This document shows, in pieces, positions 1-7,131 of a DNA stretch of 18,128 nt. The translations under genes and the position numbers were made by a program. Source of the DNA: Candidatus Saccharimonadota bacterium (lineage in GTDB: Bacteria; Patescibacteriota; Saccharimonadia; Saccharimonadales; Saccharimonadaceae); the NCBI GenBank assembly GCA_030536095.1, contig JAUNQQ010000009.1, positions 1 to 18,128 on the forward strand, in the 5' to 3' direction. Below the pieces are notes generated by a model. The model saw nothing but the letters and a program-made list of their open reading frames with translations, was not told the origin of the DNA and did no database searches. The stretch's first letter is position 1. Every line of letters starts with the position of its first letter.

Positions 1-102
1 TTTATAGTCCCATATCAATTAAGATTGTGTTATAATACTCTAAAACTTTACAAAGTCATCGAGCCGGTTATAGTCCCCTAACAATTAAGATTGTGGTATA
101 AT
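1..102 (+). CRISPR. End of a type II-C CRISPR array (two repeats, one spacer)
   Basis: Two related 36-bp units lie at 1-36 and 67-102, exactly 66 bp apart, with a 30-bp unique stretch (37-66) between them. This is the 36+30 period usual for type II-C arrays. The units differ at four positions (bases 1, 12, 15 and 30 of the repeat), as is common near the trailing end of an array. The unit begins GTTATAGTCCC and ends TGTGGTATAAT, the layout I recall for Campylobacter and Geobacillus II-C repeats. Both copies end in an extended -10 box (TGnTATAAT), so each repeat can start transcription rightward into the next spacer. The array probably continues left of the window, and 67-102 would be its last repeat. 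It sits next to cas2 and reads in the opposite direction to the cas genes. Confidence 0.85.
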
Positions 103-125
103 ACCATATAAAAATACTTACAAAG

Positions 126-146
126 TACCCCTGTTAATCGGGAGTA
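126..146. terminator. Inverted repeat between the array and cas2, probable terminator
   Basis: TACCCC (126-131) faces GGAGTA (141-146) across a short loop. On the plus strand the stem has one C-A mismatch and is followed by TTTTGTTTTGATTTTTT, which suits termination of array transcripts. On the minus strand the mismatch becomes a G-U pair and the stem is followed by a weaker U-rich stretch, which suits the end of the cas operon. It lies between the converging array and cas2, so it may serve both directions. Confidence 0.5.
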
Positions 147-163
147 TTTTGTTTTGATTTTTT

Positions 164-487
164 CTAAAAAAGTGACAATTGTTTATACGTAACTTGCTTT
201 TCTTGTACAGTTTTTTCACCAGTAATAATTGCCATATCCGAATATTGATTCTCGGTGACCATCAACATTCGAATTGAACCAGTACTTGGAGCGAGCTTCT
301 TTAGTCGGTTTAAGTGCATCGTAGCATTGTCTCGATTTTGGCAGATACGCGTATAGACTGAGAACTGAAGCATCTCAAAACCGTCATCAAGTAAAGCCTT
401 GCGGAATTGCGTAGCGAGGCGTCTTTCCGTTTTGGTTTTTACGGGAAGATCGAAAATAACAATGCTTCTCATAAATCTAAAAGACAT
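164..487 (-). CDS. cas2: CRISPR-associated endoribonuclease Cas2
   Basis: A 107-aa protein of normal Cas2 length. Together with Cas1 it forms the integrase complex that inserts new spacers; Cas2 is the structural bridge. It has the ferredoxin-like start typical of type II Cas2: a short lead-in, then MRSIVIFDLPV (residues 6-16) with the conserved Asp at residue 13, and then the FRKALLDDGFEMLQFSVYTRIC segment (about 28-49), a hallmark of the type II branch. The start at 487 is kept because type II-C Cas2 proteins usually carry five or so residues before the first strand. It begins 6 nt after the cas1 stop, has no clear Shine-Dalgarno site, and is probably translated by coupling. It is the last gene of the cas9-cas1-cas2 operon. 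Confidence 0.93.
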   Translation of the reverse strand: MSFRFMRSIVIFDLPVKTKTERRLATQFRKALLDDGFEMLQFSVYTRICQNRDNATMHLNRLKKLAPSTGSIRMLMVTENQYSDMAIITGEKTVQEKQVTYKQLSLF

Positions 488-493
488 ATTTTA

Positions 494-1384
494 TCATATT
501 AAAACTTTTGGAAGCTCGAATAAGCCTGTGTCTTCTTCGAGAACTGCCTTAGCAAAACTTTCCACCATTTTAGAAATGGAGAGTTTTATCTCGAACTTCT
601 TGTTATATATTATATCATTTTTATTTAGAATGTCAATTATCGCTCTTCTATCCTCTGACGATAAGCTACTATCCGCGTTATTAATATGATTAAGTGCTAC
701 TTCTGATAAAACATAATCATCAACGATGGGACGAAAACATTCAATCAAGTCATCAACAAGATTAAATTGATTTAGCTCGGAGTGATGATTAATCCCAATC
801 ATGGAGATAAATCCTCTAGCAGCAACCTCCCTAGCGATTGAACTTCGGATAATCGCATAGCCATAATTCAAAGCAGAATTATGCCACATCGGTTTCCTGC
901 GGGTTGCATCACCGAGTAGTCTACTAAAATAGAATCTTGCGGCCGTGGACTCGTTATTACCTGTATCGCCAGAGCGAACAGTATTAGCTAGTTTGCGCAA
1001 ATCTTCGTGTTCATATCCAAATTTTTTAAGAACATCTGCCTGATTTGTAATTTTTTGTATAATATTTTTACGCCAAAGCTGTTTTCTGTTTGGCTCCGAC
1101 ATATTGAGTTGTGCTCTAGCAAGTTTTGCGCCACGCGACGCTTGTGAATATGGCAAAATCGTTGAGCAGGGGAGATGTTTTTCGTCGCAAAATAAAACAT
1201 TCACATCTTTTTCTGAAAGCGCCGTAATAATATTTTTAGTTAGTACGATTCCGGAGGCGTCAATTACCAAGGAATCAATATCTTCAAGCGGGATATTGAC
1301 TTTTTCTTCTTGCTCAATAACTAATTTATTATCCTTCAAACTAAGCTTTGCTGGATTTTCAATTATAATAACTCGCCAACCCAT
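494..1384 (-). CDS. cas1: CRISPR-associated endonuclease Cas1 (type II)
   Basis: A 296-aa Cas1, the metal-dependent integrase that catalyses spacer insertion. Expected active-site residues are present: Glu145 in NNESTAARFYF, the His200/His201 pair in GINHHSELNQFNL, and Glu215 in LVDDLIECFRP. The N-terminal beta domain (about 1-85) begins GWRVIIIENPAKLSLKDNK, typical of type II Cas1, and is followed by the helical catalytic domain. It starts 2 nt after the cas9 stop and ends 6 nt before cas2, so the three genes are almost certainly one transcript. With all catalytic residues intact, the adaptation module looks functional. There is no csn2 or cas4 in the operon, which fits subtype II-C. Confidence 0.95.
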   Translation of the reverse strand: MGWRVIIIENPAKLSLKDNKLVIEQEEKVNIPLEDIDSLVIDASGIVLTKNIITALSEKDVNVLFCDEKHLPCSTILPYSQASRGAKLARAQLNMSEPNRKQLWRKNIIQKITNQADVLKKFGYEHEDLRKLANTVRSGDTGNNESTAARFYFSRLLGDATRRKPMWHNSALNYGYAIIRSSIAREVAARGFISMIGINHHSELNQFNLVDDLIECFRPIVDDYVLSEVALNHINNADSSLSSEDRRAIIDILNKNDIIYNKKFEIKLSISKMVESFAKAVLEEDTGLFELPKVLI

Positions 1385-1386
1385 AT

Positions 1387-4300
1387 CTATTCCTCAATGT
1401 AATTGTCGCCGAGAATGGAGATGTTTAGCTTTTTAATCGTATTAACGAGACCTAAAGAACACCTAATGTAGCTATTTTTGCTAGCCTGATTATGGCTCAT
1501 TAGACTGATTCTACCAGTATTAATATCATAGCCACAATAGTATCCCTCTACTATTTTTTTCTCTGAATAAATAAGTCGAATATAGTCATTCGGAAATATC
1601 GACATAATAAATTCAAATCCATTTTCTTCCGTAGCAAAGATCTTGCCATTCTTATCACGAATCGAGTTAAAATCATCCTTTTCTTCTTTACTGCGGCCTA
1701 TTGGCGTAGGCAAAACTTCGATGTTTTTAGAGTTCAACGCATGGACATAAACTGGTGCAGCTAAAAATTTGTCTTTTCGCCGATAAACATTTAGGCAGAC
1801 TGTATCACCGTTATTAACAAATTGCGTACCATGATTGATTAGAATGCCAGATGGCTCAGTGGAATAAACTTTAATCGTAGAAACTGGTGAAATAGGATTA
1901 CCATTCTTATCAGCCTTTTTATCATTTTTATAAACTGGCTCCTTAAATGCATCCTTGCCTTTTTGTGCCCAAAGTTCTCGAAGCTGAGTATAAAGTACTT
2001 GATCACTCTCTGGTAAAACTGAGTTTTCAATATCGTCCAGTGTACAATCAGTTAATCTCTTGCGAGTTAGCCGTCGTTTATCGTCGGTCATTTTTGGACT
2101 TCTGATAGTTTCCTTATGAGCCTGACCATGCGTGCTTCGTTTTGGCATCCTGGAGATAAACATAGGATGAATTCTTGAAATAAAATCTTCGTCATAAGTG
2201 TCAAAATCTCGGAACTTGTCGCGAAAATCGGAAAGTTTTTCAATCTTTGAGGCGTCATAGCTCATCCCGGAACGCTTAATCACCTCCTCGTCAAAACGCT
2301 CCCACGGTAAAAGCTCATATTTCATCTCTTCGTATTCCTTGACGGTTTTCTGATGCGGATTTTTTTCTTCGTCGTAGTAAATCGCAGTATGATATTTTGC
2401 GCCAAGTTCACGCCACATTGAATATTCAGCGAATTTCTTTATCTGATTTTGTGAGACCGAAGCAATAACGCAAGCATCAACAGCATGGTGGCAGTTATTT
2501 AGTTCACGATCTTTTTGCCCGAGATGATACATCTTGCGTAGATAACTCGTAATGAATCCGGTCGGGAGAAGGACTTTTTGTTTACCCTTCATTTCGTCGG
2601 AGAATTTTAAATTGCGCTTAATATATTGCCCCATGAATTTCATAATATAACGAGTATCGTTGAGCGCACGAGCATTCCATTCTTCTTTTGGTGTCTTTTC
2701 CGCTAAAAGCCGTTTCTTTTTCGGATATGGCATGTTTGAAGATTCAGTAAGTTCTTTAATTCTACTCCATCTGGCTGAATCTGCACCCCAAGCCTCGAAC
2801 GGGATTTTATTAGTCTTTTCTTGATTACATTTCGAACAGGATAGAACTTTATTATTCAGGCTATCATTTCCACATATAGAAAACGGAATGATATGATCGA
2901 TTTCTACTAGCCTGTCATCTATAATCGTTTCGTCTCCGAGTGGTGCGCCGCAATATGCACACTTACAAAGTTGCTGTTCGCGAAGTTTATACTTTGTAAT
3001 TTGTAAGCCATTTGGACTGGCGATACCTAGCTCCTTTAGAATTTCAACTATTTTTTCATTATTGGCAGCATTTTCATCTTGACGCCTTTTTATTTCCATG
3101 CGATCGTGAAAATTTTTAGCCAGTTCATTGGTGCATTCAATTTTTATCTGCATAGGTGAGCCATATTTTTTAATAATAGCATTAATTACTTTGCGAGTTT
3201 GGTTTATTGCACGTTTTGCGACAGGATTTGTAATTTGATTTTGTTGCTCCTCGGTGAGAGGAGGGAGTTCATTCTTGTCGCCAGAAAGTTTTTCCGTAAA
3301 TTCGCCGGGATATTCTGCTTCGACAGCCTTATCATAGGTTTCACCCTTCAGAAGATGCGGAGTGAGTTTTCTAATTGCTTTAAGCGAATGTCCAGCAAAA
3401 CCAGAAAAGGATAATTTCATCAGGTTATCTATAGTTTTCTCATCTAATCCTATTTTTTTAAGTTCTCTTTCCACACCCTCGTCGTCTTTATAGGCAGTTA
3501 AAATATAGCCAATATTATCAAAATCTTCTAGGTTATCTCGTAGTCGAATAAAATCACTTTCAGTACAGGCTTTTCTAATAGTGTGATAGAATTTTAAGTT
3601 GCAGAATTCGTGTTTCTCCATTTCTGGGTATTCTTCCTGCTTACCACGAATATAGTCAAAATGAAAGTTTTCATCGTTTTTATAGCCAATCACTTCCTTA
3701 AGAGCTTTATAGGTAACCTTTTGAGTAGTCTTAGCTTTTTCGACGGCAAGCTCTATCTGTTCTTGAGTGAGCTTATTGCCATCATTGTAGGTTAGATGCG
3801 CTAAATCTTGTGCTAGCCGGAATAGTTCAAATGAATAACTTGCCTTTTGGGCACGCGGTTCCCCTTTCTCTAAAGGACATTTTCCACGCATTCTCTCAAT
3901 TAACTCTGGCGTCATGAATGGACGTTGGTAAAATAATCCGTTCGGAGCATCGTAGACTAGCATCTGGATCCAATCATTGGACCAGCCTTGCGTTTTTAGA
4001 ATGGCAACTATTTCTTTTTCAAAATCTTCACGAATAAAAGAATTATCATAGTTATCCATTTTATTTCTTTTATGGGACTTAAATTTATCTGAGTTTAAAA
4101 GAGCTAATGCAACGGATTTGTACTCTGAAAGTAGTTCTTTGTTTTTATTAATCGCGGCGAGAACATGACTATTGTCACTACCTTTATCATTTTCTTCTAC
4201 TTTTTTACGATTACTTTTATAGCCACGGCGCTTTGCGATATGGTAGAGTGCTACGAAAAGTTCATCGTTCGTGACTTTTTCATTTATCGCCTTAGCTCTG

Positions 4301-4614
4301 AGTTGATACGGATTATATTTCTCAGAATTCTCTTTAGTCTTTGACTGTAAAAGCTGTTCAATTTCATCTTGGGATAATAGTTTTTCTTCAATAAAAAACC
4401 TTTTTAGACTGTTTAGTCTTTGACGGCGCCGGCGCAAGCGCCGCCTAGAAGATCTTGCGTCGCGTCTTGGCCTTGCAAGCGATTCGCCATTTTTGGGATT
4501 TTCGGGCGTATCAAAAATACGTACTCCTAAATCCTCAATCCTCTTAATGTCTTCATTTAAGACTGCCCAACCTACGCTGGTTGTACCAATATCGAGTCCG
4601 AGACTATACTTCAT
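1387..4614 (-). CDS. cas9: CRISPR-associated endonuclease Cas9 (type II-C)
   Basis: A 1075-aa RNA-guided DNA endonuclease. It cuts DNA matched by a crRNA:tracrRNA guide, using a RuvC-like and an HNH nuclease. RuvC-I is at the N-terminus (GLDIGTTSVGWAV, Asp8). The arginine-rich bridge helix spans about 48-70. RuvC-II is IKIECTNE (Glu493). The HNH domain spans about 545-610, with VEIDHIIP (Asp573, His574) and Asn597. RuvC-III is CHHAVDA (His710, Asp713). All nuclease residues are intact. The HNH domain also carries two Cys pairs (552/555 and 593/596), likely a structural zinc site. From memory, the first 140 residues resemble the compact Geobacillus II-C Cas9 (about 1087 aa). The C-terminal third should hold the wedge and PAM-reading domains, and the PAM cannot be read from sequence. 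GGAGAAG lies 8 nt before the ATG. Confidence 0.97.
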   Translation of the reverse strand: MKYSLGLDIGTTSVGWAVLNEDIKRIEDLGVRIFDTPENPKNGESLARPRRDARSSRRRLRRRRQRLNSLKRFFIEEKLLSQDEIEQLLQSKTKENSEKYNPYQLRAKAINEKVTNDELFVALYHIAKRRGYKSNRKKVEENDKGSDNSHVLAAINKNKELLSEYKSVALALLNSDKFKSHKRNKMDNYDNSFIREDFEKEIVAILKTQGWSNDWIQMLVYDAPNGLFYQRPFMTPELIERMRGKCPLEKGEPRAQKASYSFELFRLAQDLAHLTYNDGNKLTQEQIELAVEKAKTTQKVTYKALKEVIGYKNDENFHFDYIRGKQEEYPEMEKHEFCNLKFYHTIRKACTESDFIRLRDNLEDFDNIGYILTAYKDDEGVERELKKIGLDEKTIDNLMKLSFSGFAGHSLKAIRKLTPHLLKGETYDKAVEAEYPGEFTEKLSGDKNELPPLTEEQQNQITNPVAKRAINQTRKVINAIIKKYGSPMQIKIECTNELAKNFHDRMEIKRRQDENAANNEKIVEILKELGIASPNGLQITKYKLREQQLCKCAYCGAPLGDETIIDDRLVEIDHIIPFSICGNDSLNNKVLSCSKCNQEKTNKIPFEAWGADSARWSRIKELTESSNMPYPKKKRLLAEKTPKEEWNARALNDTRYIMKFMGQYIKRNLKFSDEMKGKQKVLLPTGFITSYLRKMYHLGQKDRELNNCHHAVDACVIASVSQNQIKKFAEYSMWRELGAKYHTAIYYDEEKNPHQKTVKEYEEMKYELLPWERFDEEVIKRSGMSYDASKIEKLSDFRDKFRDFDTYDEDFISRIHPMFISRMPKRSTHGQAHKETIRSPKMTDDKRRLTRKRLTDCTLDDIENSVLPESDQVLYTQLRELWAQKGKDAFKEPVYKNDKKADKNGNPISPVSTIKVYSTEPSGILINHGTQFVNNGDTVCLNVYRRKDKFLAAPVYVHALNSKNIEVLPTPIGRSKEEKDDFNSIRDKNGKIFATEENGFEFIMSIFPNDYIRLIYSEKKIVEGYYCGYDINTGRISLMSHNQASKNSYIRCSLGLVNTIKKLNISILGDNYIEE

Positions 4615-4645
4615 ATAGAAAACTTCTCCATAATTTTATATCTAA

Positions 4646-4674
4646 ATTATATAATTCTTCCTAAATAAAATCAA
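4646..4674 (-). promoter_or_regulatory. cas9 operon promoter
   Basis: On the minus strand TTGATT (4674-4669) and TATAAT (4651-4646) are separated by exactly 17 nt and lie about 30 nt before the cas9 ATG. A Shine-Dalgarno-like GGAGAAG follows. Both boxes sit just beyond the likely 3' end of the tracrRNA, so cas9 may have its own promoter as well as any read-through. Confidence 0.6.
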
Positions 4675-4804
4675 GACTGAGGTAAAACAGCTATAGGCAT
4701 CTTGCGATGCCTTTTACTGTGCGTAGATCTAATAATAGATTTACTTATTATAGAGACCTATACAATTAAGATTGTGGCACAATTCTTACTTAAGGAATTG
4801 TCCT
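4670..4804 (-). ncRNA. tracrRNA candidate for the type II-C system
   Basis: Read on the minus strand, 4785-4748 is an anti-repeat. Positions 4777-4763 are the exact complement of 15 bases of the CRISPR repeat (82-96), and 4753-4748 complement repeat bases 68-73, leaving a small bulge between the two helices. After the anti-repeat comes AUAAG and a small nexus-like hairpin (AUCUA-UUAU-UAGAU), then a GNRA-capped stem (GGCAUC-GCAA-GAUGCC, 4711-4696) held inside an outer stem GUAAAA/UUUUAC. From memory this order, including the CUAUnAUAAG junction, matches the Geobacillus II-C tracrRNA. The start (about 4804) is inferred from the promoter. The 3' end (about 4665-4680) is uncertain because no clean U-run follows the last stem. 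Confidence 0.82.
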
Positions 4805-4810
4805 ACCTAT

Positions 4811-4839
4811 ACTTTAGCGCACAAATACGATGATGTCAA
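4811..4839 (-). promoter_or_regulatory. tracrRNA promoter
   Basis: On the minus strand a consensus -35 TTGACA (4839-4834) is followed after 17 nt by TAAAGT (4816-4811), a four-of-six match to the -10. The predicted start is near 4804, just ahead of the anti-repeat. Confidence 0.6.
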
Positions 4840-4862
4840 GGGTTTCGTGGGGAGCAAAGCGT

Positions 4863-4892
4863 AAAAATCGCCACTTCGGCGTGGCGATTTTT
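4863..4892. terminator. Strong terminator ending the DUF308-galU-DUF948-ytxH operon
   Basis: A 12-bp perfect stem, AAAAATCGCCAC (4863-4874) and GTGGCGATTTTT (4881-4892), closes a TTCGGC loop. It has A and T runs on the outer sides, so it can work in both directions. It lies 17 nt beyond the stop of the YtxH-like gene on the minus strand and insulates that operon from the tracrRNA promoter. Confidence 0.85.
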
Positions 4893-4909
4893 ATACTGAT
4901 TAAGTCGAA

Positions 4910-5200
4910 TTAGAGATCGTATTTATCGCGGATTTCGTCACCAATGCGTTCTGCTTCGCGGCTAATATTTTTTTCGGCCTGAATAGCCTGTTCCTTAGCC
5001 TTTTTTAAATCCTTTTCAGCCGAACGTGAAGCCTGTCGCAACTTTGCTTTCCCTTCGCGTAAAGCTTTTTTGCCTTTTTTATTAATCATCTTTCTGGTTT
5101 CCGTGCCGGACGCTGGAGCAGTTAGAATACCCGCAATCACTCCGGCTGTTGCACCGATTAATGCACCGATTAGAAAACCATTGCCTTTCTTTTCCGCCAT
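4910..5200 (-). CDS. YtxH-like small membrane-anchored protein
   Basis: A 96-aa protein of the YtxH type. Residues 9-31 form a glycine-rich membrane segment (GFLIGALIGATAGVIAGILTAPASG) ending in the TAP-SG turn typical of the family. The rest (about 32-96) is highly charged, Lys/Glu/Ala-rich and should form a long helix or coiled coil. In Bacillus, ytxH belongs to the general stress response, but its molecular job is unknown; a link to stress here is only by analogy. AAAGGAA precedes the ATG. It is the last gene of a four-gene operon, 37 nt after the DUF948-like gene. DUF948- and YtxH-type genes are often neighbours in Firmicutes, which supports both assignments. Confidence 0.75.
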   Translation of the reverse strand: MAEKKGNGFLIGALIGATAGVIAGILTAPASGTETRKMINKKGKKALREGKAKLRQASRSAEKDLKKAKEQAIQAEKNISREAERIGDEIRDKYDL

Positions 5201-5237
5201 GTTATTCCTTTCTGTTTACAGTTTAGCATGAAGAAAA

Positions 5238-5540
5238 CTAATCGTCAAGGTCTTCAGGGGTAATTTTTCTATTTGTCTTGGATTTTCTAAGGCTGCGCAG
5301 CGAGCTGACGATTTCGCCAATTGATTTTACGGCATTGACAATGTTCCCCGCCGCGACAATATTGGCAATCGTATTAATAACGCTACTAGCACTAGATGCG
5401 ACGTCTCTTACATTGTCAGTTAAATCTTCTAGCGAGTTCAGGAGACGGATAATCTTTATGAATACAAAAATCCCAAGGATGAGAAAGACGACGAGGACTC
5501 CGGCTAAAATGCAAAGAATAATTTTTTCGGCTTCATTCAT
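5238..5540 (-). CDS. DUF948-like single-pass membrane protein
   Basis: A 100-aa protein with one N-terminal membrane helix (about residues 7-30, rich in Ile, Leu, Val and Phe). An amphipathic heptad-like stretch follows (about 31-85: LLNSLEDLTDNVRDVASSASSVINTIANIV and onward), and the tail is short and polar. This matches the DUF948 family in length and layout. The ATG overlaps the stop of the GalU-like gene by one base (TAATG), so translation is probably coupled. The molecular role is unknown. Position next to a YtxH-like gene suggests a shared envelope or stress role, as an inference. Confidence 0.65.
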   Translation of the reverse strand: MNEAEKIILCILAGVLVVFLILGIFVFIKIIRLLNSLEDLTDNVRDVASSASSVINTIANIVAAGNIVNAVKSIGEIVSSLRSLRKSKTNRKITPEDLDD

Positions 5541-6415
5541 TAGAAATTATCCTGAATGTATTTTTTGACATCGTCAGCAAAATCTTCATGCTCGCGGACA
5601 TATTCGAGGTGAGCCATGAAATAGTTCTTTGGATCGCCGGTAGTCATCCAGTGTCCGCTAGTTTTTTCAACATAAACCGAGCCAGTTTCGGCCATCTTAG
5701 TAATTGCATCAACTGTCCATAATTCTCCGTCCAAACCAGTATTTTTAGGGTCGAGATAACTAAATACTTCTGGGGTTAATAAATATCTACCATAAGAAGT
5801 AAGGTTAGAGGGTGCGTCTTCGGGGGCGGGCTTTTCGACGATATGGTCTAGTGTCATCTGACCTTCGTCTTTTAGCTTAATGATACCATATTTATCCAGA
5901 ACTTCCCGCGGCATCTCTTGGGAAATGATGATTGATTTTGCGTCAGGATGCTGCTCAAAACTATCAACCAATGTTTTAACATCAGATGAGCCAAAAACTA
6001 CATCATCGGAATAAGCAACAATAAATGCTTCATCGTCGGAAATATAATTTCGGGCGGAAGCGATAGGTGAACCGTTACCATAAGGATAGGATGGGTCCTG
6101 CTCAATGACGACGATTTTTGGCAAATCCAAGACGGAAAGAACGGCGGAATAGCGCTCCTCTTTTCCCTGTTGAGCGAGTTGTTTACGGATATGATTTACG
6201 GAATTATTAAAATAATCCTCATAAATTGGCTTTCCCTCTGGGGTTGCAACAATTATAACCTGTTTTATGCCGGCGGCAGCACATTCCTCAACGACAAGCT
6301 GCATAATTGGGCGATTCCCGAGCGGGAGCATTGCCTTTGGAATGGTTTTTGTAATGGGTAGGTAGCGACTAGCAAAGCCGGCGTCAGTAATAATTGCTTT
6401 GGTTGGTTTTTTCAT
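5540..6415 (-). CDS. GalU-like UTP-glucose-1-phosphate uridylyltransferase family protein
   Basis: A 291-aa sugar-phosphate nucleotidyltransferase. Family members join a nucleotide triphosphate and a sugar-1-phosphate to make UDP-glucose or a similar donor for envelope polysaccharides. Family features are the N-terminal Rossmann core (KAIITDAGFASR, 6-17), PKAMLP (26-31) with the catalytic-type Lys27, SDD (136-138) where most members have GDD, EKPAPEDAPSN (194-204), GRYLLTPE (209-216) and GEL.TVDAI (230-238). The first loop is unusual: standard GalU has GxGTR, while this protein has GFASR, and the usual PLGLGHA stretch reads PYGNGSP (111-117). The substrate may therefore differ, or activity may be altered. 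Its ATG overlaps the upstream DUF308 stop (ATGA). The nearby exporter fits polysaccharide synthesis. Confidence 0.75.
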   Translation of the reverse strand: MKKPTKAIITDAGFASRYLPITKTIPKAMLPLGNRPIMQLVVEECAAAGIKQVIIVATPEGKPIYEDYFNNSVNHIRKQLAQQGKEERYSAVLSVLDLPKIVVIEQDPSYPYGNGSPIASARNYISDDEAFIVAYSDDVVFGSSDVKTLVDSFEQHPDAKSIIISQEMPREVLDKYGIIKLKDEGQMTLDHIVEKPAPEDAPSNLTSYGRYLLTPEVFSYLDPKNTGLDGELWTVDAITKMAETGSVYVEKTSGHWMTTGDPKNYFMAHLEYVREHEDFADDVKKYIQDNF

Positions 6416-7062
6416 TTCTTTCCTCCTTTCTTTTTCACCTTTGTGGACTTGGACGATTTGGATGGTTTAGATTGTTTAGATGAAGCCGAAGACTTTTTCT
6501 TGGACTTTTTAGCAGCATCACTGGCGAGATTTTTATTATGAAAACCATAGACAGTGTTTGATAAGCCAAAAATCATTAGATAGGTTCCGAAAAGGTGGAT
6601 AAATAAAGTTTTTTCGGCAAAAGCGTTAGCGTTTAGAGTAATAAGACCAATCACGCAACTGCAAATTCCGGAGAATACTAAGATAAACTTATCGGTGGAA
6701 TTTTTTATGGACTTAAACGCAAAAACTAAGTCAAAAACTCCTCGGGTAAAAGTATAGGTCGCAAGAATCAGCATCTGCCAGAATAATTCGGATTCATTAG
6801 TAATAAGGAGGGCAGAGCTTATTATAATTTCAAAAGCGGTTATTAAGAGCGAAATGCCCCAGCCTTCCTGATGTCGCCGGCGTATAAAAAGATGAATAAG
6901 GTCGCTTATACCCAGGAATAAAAGCGTTAACGAAATAATAGTAACGAGGGTCTGAGCAGAAACACTGTCAAGAAACAAAATAATACAGCCGATAATTAAA
7001 GAGGCTATCCCCTGACAAACAAGTAATTGCCAATGCGACTCAACTGATTTATACTTAACCAT
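6412..7062 (-). CDS. DUF308/HdeD-like multi-pass membrane protein
   Basis: A 216-aa membrane protein with six hydrophobic segments in pairs (about 15-31, 38-59, 67-87, 93-114, 126-146 and 151-174), the layout of the HdeD/DUF308 family. In E. coli HdeD is linked to acid resistance, but the molecular function is not known. The C-terminus (181-216) is a distinctive low-complexity tail of Lys and Ser with almost no other residues, probably in the cytoplasm, where it could bind nucleic acid or anionic lipid (inference). GGAGGA precedes the ATG, and an extended -10 lies at 7086-7094. It is the first gene of the operon and overlaps the GalU-like gene by 4 nt. Confidence 0.72.
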   Translation of the reverse strand: MVKYKSVESHWQLLVCQGIASLIIGCIILFLDSVSAQTLVTIISLTLLFLGISDLIHLFIRRRHQEGWGISLLITAFEIIISSALLITNESELFWQMLILATYTFTRGVFDLVFAFKSIKNSTDKFILVFSGICSCVIGLITLNANAFAEKTLFIHLFGTYLMIFGLSNTVYGFHNKNLASDAAKKSKKKSSASSKQSKPSKSSKSTKVKKKGGKK

Positions 7063-7085
7063 TATTCCTCCGTTTTCCTAGTTTG

Positions 7086-7094
7086 ATTGTAGCA
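7086..7094 (-). promoter_or_regulatory. Extended -10 promoter of the DUF308-galU operon
   Basis: On the minus strand TGCTACAAT lies 23 nt before the ATG at 7062, with GGAGGA between. No good -35 is visible, as expected for an extended -10 promoter. Confidence 0.55.
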
Positions 7095-7131
7095 CACTTA
7101 GCTAGTTTTGGGAAGAGGATTTTAGTAAATC

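Noticed and set aside
4771..4783. Palindrome ATTGTGGCACAAT as a repressor operator
   Set aside because: It lies inside the anti-repeat and is explained by the repeat sequence plus the loss of the -10 box. There is no independent sign of an operator.
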